Source: Planctomycetota bacterium (lineage in GTDB: Bacteria; Planctomycetota; Planctomycetia; Isosphaerales; Isosphaeraceae). Taken from it: a DNA stretch of 7,695 nucleotides. This document shows, one piece after another, positions 1 to 6,300 of the stretch; the first letter of the stretch is position 1, and each line of letters begins with the position of its first letter. The notes under the pieces were generated by a model. The model was not told where the DNA came from, made no database searches, and saw only the letters and a program-made list of their open reading frames with translations. The position numbers were made by a program, and so were the translations under genes. The stretch covers positions 1-7,695 of the forward strand of contig JAKAUH010001128.1 of NCBI GenBank assembly GCA_021818605.1. The letters are read 5' to 3'.

Positions 1-206
1 AAGCTGTCGATGCCCGAGAAGCCGGCGTCGGGTGTGTAGGTATAGGAGCCGTCGGCATTGAGCGCGATCACACCGTGGGCCGGGCTGTCGACCAGGATCG
101 CCAGGAGCGAGGTACTGGCCGGGTTGGTATCGCCCGTCAGTACGCCCGGCGCGGCGACCGTCAGCGTCCCTCCCTGAGTAACCGTCTCGCTGGAGGAGAT
201 GACGGT
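1..206 (-). repeat. Ig/cadherin-like domain 7, type C, cut by window edge
   Basis: Residues 918-985 begin TVISSS and continue with LTVAAPGVLTGDTNPAS, NADGSYTYTP and GFSGIDSF before the window ends. It matches domain 3, so the cycle evidently continues to the left of the window. Confidence 0.82.
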
Positions 207-2957
207 TGACGGGACATCCTGGACATTCAAGGTGATCGTGGCCGGGGTGCTGGTCAGGCCGTTGGAGTCGACGGCGACATCGGTGAAACTGTCGGTCCCG
301 GTGTAACTGGAGGCGGGCGTGTAGGTGAACGAGCCGTCGGCGTTGAGAGTGACCGTGCCGTGTGTCGGGCTGGTCACGAGTTTGGCGGTGAGGGTCAGAC
401 CGTTGGGACTGGTCGAGCCGGCGAGGACGCCGGGGGCAACGATTGAGACCGCGTTATTCTCAACCACCTTGTACGCGATCGAGGCCGCCACCGGCGGTTC
501 GGGCAGGGGCGTGACCGTGATCGTGACCGTGGCCGGGGTGCTGAGCTTCTGGCCGTTGGTGGCCTGGTAGGTGAAGGTATCCGTCCCCGAGAAGCCAGTG
601 GTCGGCGTGTAGGTGAACGAGCCGTCGGCGTTGAGCGTCAACGATCCGTCCGACGCGCTGGTGACCAGCACGGCGCTGAGGAATCCGCCGTTGGGGTCGG
701 TGTCGTTCCCCAGCACGCCCGAACCGGCGACCGTGAGCGTGCTGTTCTCTCGGACGCTGTAGCTGTCCGGGTTGGCCACGGGCGCGATCGGGACCTCGGT
801 CACGTCGATGGTCGTCGTGGCCACGTTGCTGTTCAGTCCATTGGCGGTCAAATAATAGGTGAAGGTATCGATGCCGTAGAAGTCGGTGCTGGGGGTGTAG
901 GTGAACGAGCCATCGGCGTTGGGACCAGTGAGCGTACCGTGGAGCGGCTGGGTGACGACCGAGATCGCGACCGTTCCGCCGCTGGGGTTCTGCGCATCGA
1001 GGAGCATCCCGGGCGCTGCGACGCTGAGCGTCTGGTTCTCCAGCATCGAGTAAGTGGGGGTTCCGGCGGTCGGGGCGACGGGCACGGCGTTGACGTGGAT
1101 TGTGACCGTCGCGATGTTCGAATCCAGCGTCCCATCGTTGGCCTTGAAGGTGAAGCTGTCGGTCCCGGTAAAGCTGGCGTAGGGGGTGTAAGTGTACGAG
1201 CCGTCGGCATTGAGCGCAACCACGCCGTCGGCCGGCGTGTTCACCAGCACCGCCGAGAGGATGGTATCCGCCGGATCGATGGCACTGGCGAGGACGCCGG
1301 GAGCGCCCGCGGTCAGAGTGGACCCCTCCGTCATGTTCTGGCTGGAGGAGATGACGGTTGAGGGAACGTCCTGGACGTTCAGCGTGATCGTCGCCGGGGT
1401 ACTGGTCAGGCCGTTGGAATCGAGGGCGACATCGGTGAAACTGTCGGTCCCGGTGTAACCGACGGCGGGCGTGTAGGTGAACGAGCCGTTGGCGTTGAGA
1501 GTGACCGTGCCGTGTGTCGGGCTGGTCACGAGTTTGGCGGTGAGGGTCAGACCGTCGGGACTGGTCGAGCCCGCGAGGACGCCGGGGGAAGCGACCGACA
1601 CCGCATTATTCTCGACGACCGAATAGTTGATCGAGGCCACCTGCGGCGGCTGATTGACCGGGTTGACGACCAGGCTCACGGTGGTCGGAGCGCTGACGTT
1701 CAGGCCGTTGCTGGCCTCGTAGGTGAACGAGTCGTCTCCGCTGAAGCCGGTGGCCGGGACGTAGGAAAAGGAGCCGTCATTGTTTAGCGTCAGTGTTCCG
1801 TGCGCCGGGCCGGTCACGAGAATCGGTTGGAGGCCGGTGGACGGTGTATCATTGCCAAGCACGCCGGGGGCATAGACGGTGAAACTGGTTGAGTTCTCGG
1901 GGAGCGTATAGAAGTCGGGATTCGCGACCGGCGGCGGGCTGACCGACAGCACCACCTCGTTCCCCGCCGAGCCTCCGTGGTAATTGATGACGAACTGGGT
2001 CTGGCCGACGTCGATCGTGCTTCCCTGCGGCAGGTTGTGGAACGTTCCCTGCACCGGCGCGTTGGAGGTGCTCTGGACAAGGACGAAGGAGTCGGTGTTC
2101 GACGGCGCGTAGTTCAGGTTGATCGAGAGCGTGGCTCCATTGAGGTTCGCGGAGCCCGAGGCATCAAGCTGGCTGAACTGGCCGGCCCCGGGGCCGTTGA
2201 GATCGACCGAGAACGTGGTGCTGGAGCTGAGCGTCACCGAGCCGGCGGTCAGCGTCCCGAGGCCGGAGTCGCCCGGAGCGAGCGTGCCGCCGGTCGTCGA
2301 CGTGATCGTACCGACGGTCCCGGTCCCGAGCAGCGTTCCTCCGTCGAGCTGAATCGAGCCCGGCCCGGTCGAGGTGTCGACCTGGAGCATCGCCTTGTTG
2401 TCGACCGTGCCGGCGAAGCCAGAGGCGCTTGAGGCCGAGTTCATCACGAGCGTTCCAGGCCCCTCGGTGGTGAGGGTCAGCCCGGCCGCCGAGGCGAGCG
2501 AGTTGGCGACGATCAATGAGCTGCCGGCGTTCGTCAGGTCGACCGTCGCGGCGCCAGTGACGATCATCGGCAAGTTCAAGGTATTGCTGCCCGTGGCGTT
2601 GTCCGCCAGGATGGCCGTTCCTCCGCTATCGGCCAGGTCGATCGCGTTGCCCGTGACCGAGTAGCCGGAGGAGTCGAACTGGAGTTCATAGCGGTTGGTG
2701 GTCGAACTGTCGTTGTTCGACGTCAACTGGCTGGAGCTACTGGTGAAGTCGAGCGTGTCGCCGGGGCTGATTGGGCCGGGGTTCCAGTTCGAGGAGACCG
2801 ACCAGGCCGTGCTGCTGGCTCCGGTCCAGGTCTGGAGCGTCAGGAGTCGCCGGACCTCCAGTTCCTCGACAAGCGGATGACGGGAGCGGTGCTTCCGGCC
2901 TCCGACCGATCCGCGGCCTCCTCTGAGCATGACCTGTCTCGCCACTGCCTCGTTCAT
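1..2957 (-). CDS. Giant LEPR-XLL surface protein with PATR-like solenoid and tandem Ig/cadherin-like domains (3' end outside window)
   Basis: The minus-strand frame is open without a stop from ATG at 2957 to position 1, giving at least 985 residues; the C-terminus is missing. Residues 1-32 are basic and contain no hydrophobic signal helix. LEVRRLLT at 33-40 is a LEPR-XLL-type motif, typical near the start of giant planctomycete exported proteins, and it supports this start. Residues 41-343 open with W44-T-G and N57-W58, then carry GGTLLGTGTVG (206-216) and TLAPG (225-229), the signature of autotransporter-associated beta-strand (PATR-like) solenoids. From 344 on come six complete and one cut Big_9/VCBS-like domain, each with an APGVL-type motif, a NADGSFTYTP-type motif and a GTDSFT-type motif. 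I saw no cysteine. The sequence before ATG has only a weak G-rich patch as a ribosome site. A surface adhesive or structural role is inferred; no enzyme domain and no autotransporter barrel is visible in this part. Confidence 0.93.
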   Translation of the reverse strand, partial: MNEAVARQVMLRGGRGSVGGRKHRSRHPLVEELEVRRLLTLQTWTGASSTAWSVSSNWNPGPISPGDTLDFTSSSSQLTSNNDSSTTNRYELQFDSSGYSVTGNAIDLADSGGTAILADNATGSNTLNLPMIVTGAATVDLTNAGSSLIVANSLASAAGLTLTTEGPGTLVMNSASSASGFAGTVDNKAMLQVDTSTGPGSIQLDGGTLLGTGTVGTITSTTGGTLAPGDSGLGTLTAGSVTLSSSTTFSVDLNGPGAGQFSQLDASGSANLNGATLSINLNYAPSNTDSFVLVQSTSNAPVQGTFHNLPQGSTIDVGQTQFVINYHGGSAGNEVVLSVSPPPVANPDFYTLPENSTSFTVYAPGVLGNDTPSTGLQPILVTGPAHGTLTLNNDGSFSYVPATGFSGDDSFTYEASNGLNVSAPTTVSLVVNPVNQPPQVASINYSVVENNAVSVASPGVLAGSTSPDGLTLTAKLVTSPTHGTVTLNANGSFTYTPAVGYTGTDSFTDVALDSNGLTSTPATITLNVQDVPSTVISSSQNMTEGSTLTAGAPGVLASAIDPADTILSAVLVNTPADGVVALNADGSYTYTPYASFTGTDSFTFKANDGTLDSNIATVTIHVNAVPVAPTAGTPTYSMLENQTLSVAAPGMLLDAQNPSGGTVAISVVTQPLHGTLTGPNADGSFTYTPSTDFYGIDTFTYYLTANGLNSNVATTTIDVTEVPIAPVANPDSYSVRENSTLTVAGSGVLGNDTDPNGGFLSAVLVTSASDGSLTLNADGSFTYTPTTGFSGTDTFTYQATNGQKLSTPATVTITVTPLPEPPVAASIAYKVVENNAVSIVAPGVLAGSTSPNGLTLTAKLVTSPTHGTVTLNADGSFTYTPASSYTGTDSFTDVAVDSNGLTSTPATITLNVQDVPSTVISSSETVTQGGTLTVAAPGVLTGDTNPASTSLLAILVDSPAHGVIALNADGSYTYTPDAGFSGIDS
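207..491 (-). repeat. Ig/cadherin-like domain 6 (residues 823-917), type B
   Basis: This is a near-duplicate of domain 2. Aligned at an offset of 1152 bp, 189-490 and 1341-1642 differ at roughly 32 of 302 bases by my count. Positions 339-403 are identical to 1491-1555 over 65 bases, silent sites included. That points to recent duplication or gene conversion. Confidence 0.87.
492..779 (-). repeat. Ig/cadherin-like domain 5 (residues 727-822), type A
   Basis: It starts VANPDSYSVRENSTLTV and holds GVLGNDTDPNGG, the most canonical calcium-type turn in the array, followed by NADGSFTYTP and GTDTFTYQATNG. It is the type-A partner of domain 1 and ends in a Pro-rich linker (PLPEPP). Confidence 0.86.
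780..1067 (-). repeat. Ig/cadherin-like domain 4 (residues 631-726), type D
   Basis: It carries LENQTLSV, APGMLLDAQNPSGG, HGTLTGPNADGSFTYTP and GIDTFTYYLTANGL. It is the only copy of its type in the window; the next D-type domain would lie beyond position 1. A one-residue insertion (GPNADG) sets it apart from the others. Confidence 0.82.
1068..1358 (-). repeat. Ig/cadherin-like domain 3 (residues 534-630), type C
   Basis: It begins TVISSS and carries TEGSTL, APGVLASAIDPAD, NADGSYTYTP and GTDSFTFKANDG. It matches domain 7, which shares the TVISSS start, an APGVL turn and NADGSYTYTP with Tyr rather than the usual Phe. Confidence 0.83.
1359..1643 (-). repeat. Ig/cadherin-like domain 2 (residues 439-533), type B
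   Basis: It carries VVENNAVSV, SPGVLAGSTSPDG, AKLVTSPTHGTVTLN and DSFTDVALDSNGL. It is almost the same as domain 6 at the protein level, with a spacing of exactly 1152 bp. The calcium-type G-N-D turn is replaced by A-G-S. The C-terminal linker QDVPSTVISSS runs into domain 3. Confidence 0.87.
1644..1928 (-). repeat. Ig/cadherin-like domain 1 (residues 344-438), type A
   Basis: It starts with VANPDFYTLPENS, then APGVLGNDT, GTLTLNNDGSFSYVP and GDDSFTY, the Big_9/VCBS order. It keeps the G-N-D turn that often binds calcium in this superfamily. It corresponds to domain 5 in the four-domain cycle. Confidence 0.85.
1929..2837 (-). other. PATR-like beta-solenoid region (residues 41-343)
   Basis: This stretch begins with a W-T-G / N-W pair (residues 44-58) and a P-G-D-T-L-D-F turn, a common opening of autotransporter-associated beta-strand proteins. 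It then has short Ser/Thr/Gly/Asn-rich strands, GGTLLGTGTVG (206-216), TLAPG (225-229), a further strand pair, and an ending of the type seen just before Big_9 arrays. A right-handed beta helix or similar solenoid is the expected fold. The family call rests on motif recognition only. Confidence 0.65.
2838..2861 (-). other. LEPR-XLL-type N-terminal motif of the minus-strand protein
   Basis: Residues 33-40 read LEVRRLLT, preceded by EE and by a basic stretch rich in Arg, Lys and His. This matches the pattern L-E-x-R-x-L-L that marks the N-terminus of many very large planctomycete proteins. The motif is thought to be linked to export or surface sorting, but its mechanism is not something this sequence shows. 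Its position 33 residues from ATG agrees with the chosen start. Confidence 0.8.
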
Positions 2958-3035
2958 CGTTGACCCCGCTGTCGATGATCGCACCACCCGACGGTTGAAC
3001 GTGCACGGTCGAATCGAGGCGGGCGGAGCATGAGC

Positions 3036-3059
3036 GGCGATCCTCCGACCAGGATCGCC
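3036..3059. repeat. Perfect 9-bp inverted repeat with 6-nt spacer
   Basis: GGCGATCCT at 3036-3044 pairs perfectly with AGGATCGCC at 3051-3059 across CCGACC. It lies 79 bp upstream of the minus-strand ATG. It could be a dimeric regulator's operator or a hairpin in the 5' leader of the minus gene; no T-run follows on either side, so it is not an intrinsic terminator. Confidence 0.7.
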
Positions 3060-3210
3060 AGGTCTCCGAACCGACCGTCGACGCTCGGAACGCTTCACCG
3101 CGTTCGCCGGGTACACCCGCCTGGACGACCAGCCGGCGTGCCAACCCGGGCGGAGGCCATCCACGTACCTGCCGCGAAGCTCCATTGAACTCATAGAATG
3201 CGAAGAGGCT

Positions 3211-3237
3211 CCGGGCCACGAGCGCCCGGCGATTTTT
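3211..3237 (+). terminator. Terminator-like hairpin with T5 tail in the divergent gap
   Basis: CCGGGC (3211-3216) and GCCCGG (3224-3229) form a perfect 6-bp GC stem with a 7-nt loop, followed after three bases by five Ts (3233-3237). This is the shape of a weak rho-independent terminator on the plus strand. No gene is seen just upstream for it to end, so it could act in the leader of the plus-strand gene, end a short transcript, or be chance in a GC-rich region. Confidence 0.4.
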
Positions 3238-3244
3238 CCGTCGC

Positions 3245-3254
3245 TTCCGCGGAA
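3245..3254. repeat. 10-bp perfect palindrome
   Basis: TTCCGCGGAA is a self-complementary decamer, about 142 bp before the plus-strand ATG and directly followed by TTC, which also creates a GAATTC. It is a possible protein-binding site, but palindromes of this length can occur by chance. Confidence 0.3.
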
Positions 3255-3395
3255 TTCAGACGATCGGGAAGCGTGAGTTCCGGCTGTACGGAATGCGTTC
3301 TAGGGTATCGAGAGCGACGAGACGCGCTTCCGACCTCGGTGCGCCGAAGGCAGCCGGGACCGGACGCAACCCGAAGAGCAACCGCCGAGAACTGA

Positions 3396-6300
3396 ATGCC
3401 GTCCTGGACCAAACTCATCCCCTGGCTCGCCAGGAAATCGCCCGTCGAGACCGACGAGCGAGAGGATGTCCAGCCTGCGCGAAAGCTCCCGTCGAGAGCC
3501 CACCGATGCTCGGCGGAAACGCTCGAAAATCGGCTGTTGCTTAGCGGCTCGAACCCTTCGGAGCACTTGCCGGCGCCTCAGGTCGCGTCCATTTCCCCGG
3601 TTTCCTCGGTCGAGGTGAGCTTGTACCCGGGCGGGACGTCCGCGGTCCCGTCGGTGAAGACCGTCACGGTCTCCCCGATGGTCGCGGCGACGTCCTCGCT
3701 GGCGTCGACGACCGCCGCGGCCACCACCATGACCTCGCCATCGAAAGGGCTCGCCACCGACCTGGCGCTCGACTCGATCGGCGAGACGACGGAGGCGGAC
3801 GGCTCGGACGACGCGGCGGGAACGCCGGCGGTGCCGAATCCGAATCCGAATCCGAATCTGAATCCGAATCCGATTCCGATTCCGACCGGTCCGCTGACCT
3901 ATCAGTCGGACGGTCCGATGTCGGTCACCCTCCGGCGCTCCGGGGCGGATCTCCAGCTTGTCCAGACCGCGACCGGCGCCGTGCTCGCCAGCCGGCCCGT
4001 TCAGGCGACCAGCGAGGTGGATATCACCGGGGTCGCCAGCTCCCGCAGTACGCTGACGGTCGACTTCAGCGGCGGGCCGATCCCCGAGGCGATCCATTAC
4101 GACGGCGGCAAGGGCGGCGACAATACTCTCGTCATCGAGGGCGGCTCGTTCGCCCAGGCCCAGTACGCGTCGTCCGGCCCGCACTCGGGGACGATCCAGC
4201 TCGGCGGAACGTCGATCGACTACGCCGACCTGACGCCGATCTTCGACAACACCACGGTCAATGCCCGCGTCTTCTCCGACACGGCCTCGAACGACATCAT
4301 CGAGCTGGTCGCCGGCGCCACCGCCGGGACGACCAGGATCGAGAGCGCCCTGCCCACGCCGGCCTTCGAGAACATCACGTTCGAGAACCCGGCCAGCAGT
4401 CTGACGATCAATGCCGGGCCGGGGACCGCCACGATCGAGATCAACTCGGTCGATCCGGCGTTCACCGCGCCGATCACGATTAACGGCGATAGCGGAGGGA
4501 CCGATACCCTCGTCGGCCCGAACTTGCCGTCGAGCTTCGTTGTCAGCGGCGACCACGCGGGGACGCTCACCGTGCCGACCCTGGCGACGGCGAGCGTCCC
4601 CATCGCGTTCAACGGCATCCAGACGCTGACCGGCGGCAACGCGGGCAACACCTTTTTGGTCGAGTCAAGCGCCCACTTCGCCGCTGGCACGATCAACGGC
4701 GGTGGGGGCGGCGGCTCGGGCGATCATGTCGAGGTTGACCTCGGCAACTCCGTCGGGTCGATGACCCTCGCCGACACCGGAACCGCGAACACCCTCACGG
4801 TCGTCAGCACGGCCGGCGACACCCTGACGAACGGGACCGGCCAGGTGACGTCGAGCCTCTACGGCTCGACCATCGGCTACTCGGGTTTCCAGACGCCGAC
4901 CCTCCAGACGCCGTCGGCGCTGTTCGGCGACATCGTGAATCTGCTCAAGAACGTCCCGAGCGTTTCGATCAGTCTGCCCTCGGAGACGCTCGCCGGGGTA
5001 CTGCAGATTTCGGGCCTCACGCTCAACTTCTCCTCGGTCACGAAGACCGGGTCGCAGGGAACCGGCGGTACGGTGAACCTCACCGCGACGTCCGCGGTCC
5101 TGTTCCCCGGCACAACCCACACCGCGACGATCGCCAGCCTGTCGGGGACATACGACGTCGCCTCCGAGACCTTCACGCTGACGCTCAACTCGGTGAACCT
5201 CGACGCGGGCGGCCTGCTCACCGCGAGCATCAGCTCGATGACGTTCACCGACAACGAGCTGAGCGGCTCCAGCACGCAGACGCTCGCGACGGTGCAGAGC
5301 CTGAGCATCGCCCTGCCGCCGCTCGACAACACCCAGCTCAGCCTCACGGGAACCTCGAGCAATCCCGCGCTGACGATCACTCAGGGCGGGTTCAGCATCG
5401 CCAGCCTGACGGTCTCGCTGCCGTCGCTCGACTGGCTGGGCGCGTTGCAGCTCACCAGCCCCAGCCTGGTTCTGACGAACATCAATTACACCGACTCGAC
5501 CGACACCCTGACCGGCAGCATCGGCATCACGGCGGGGTCGGTGGCGCTCTTCCCCGGTCTATCGACGTTCAGCTCGACGGTGACCGGGTTCAGCGGAACG
5601 GACAACCTGTCCACGGGCGTGGTGCAGCTCTCGGCAACCTCGGCGACAGTCGGCTTTGACGGCCTGATCTCGCTGGCCGCGACCGGCCTGAGCTTCGGAC
5701 TCGACCCGGCGACGAACCAGTTCACGATGTCGACGGGATACTCGACGCTGACGATCGACGATGGCTCGGGGCAGCCGTTCGTGTACCTCTCGGGCGACTT
5801 CGCGATGTCGACCGGGCAGGAGTTTGGCATCACGCCGGCCGGGGGCACGTCCACGACAAGGTCGGTCTCGGCGGTCACGCTGGGCGGGACGAATATCGAC
5901 GCGTTCTTCGGGATCGGCGGACCGTACTGGCAGCAGTCAGGTTCGCCGGTCTCGGCCGGATCGTACGGCCTGGCGCTGAGCGGCCTGAGCTTTGGCCTGG
6001 GGCTGCTCACTCCGACCTCGACGACCGACACGACCAGCTACTACGCCCTCGAGGCGACCGTCGGCCAGGTCCAATCGGTCCTGCCGGGGAACGTGCCGGT
6101 GAGCGTCAGCCTGGGCTCGGCGAACGCACCGCTCAGCCTGGCGATCAACGGCTCGTACGACTCGGCCAACCCGACGTCGCCGCCGGCGGTGGTCGACTTC
6201 TCGCAGCTCGAGGGCGGCGGCCTGTCGGTCCCGACCGGGACCGGGACGACGCCGGTCGTCATCGCGCTGAATCAGAAGCTCTTCCAGGTCTCGGGCTCGG

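Larger units (their letters stand above)
2958..3395. promoter_or_regulatory. Divergent intergenic region between the two giant genes
   Basis: The 438 bp between the two starts should contain both promoters, since the genes point away from each other. I found no -35/-10 pair with correct spacing; TTGAAC (3185-3190) and TAGAAT (3194-3199) resemble single elements but lie too close together to form one promoter. Several inverted repeats lie here and are listed separately. No convincing conserved gene is seen, only a 65-codon frame (3198-3395) of doubtful status. Ribosome sites are weak: GAG at 3387-3389 before the plus gene and a G-run before the minus gene, in line with the frequent lack of Shine-Dalgarno sequence in planctomycetes. 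Confidence 0.55.

Noticed and set aside
189..1642. Direct repeat as possible mobile element ends
   Set aside because: The 1152-bp spacing is explained by in-frame domain duplication; there are no terminal inverted repeats, target duplications or transposase.
939..2432. Plus-strand frames of 90-150 codons within 939-2432
   Set aside because: They are antisense to the Ig/cadherin domains, which form one continuous minus-strand frame with conserved motifs; products are Arg/Gly/Val-rich without recognisable features.
3184..3199. TTGAAC and TAGAAT as a sigma-70 promoter
   Set aside because: The two elements are only three bases apart instead of about 17, and no suitable partner lies at correct spacing for either.
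2737..3219. 160-codon minus-strand frame spanning the start of the minus gene and the gap
   Set aside because: It overlaps the N-terminal region of the minus gene in another frame and lacks any motif; the LEPR-XLL frame is clearly the coding one.
3300..4556. 418-codon open frame on the minus strand
   Set aside because: It is antisense to the plus-strand giant gene and its product is an Arg/Gly/Asp-rich string without domains, as expected from the shadow of a GC-rich gene. The opposite strand has the LEPR-XLL motif and clear repeats.
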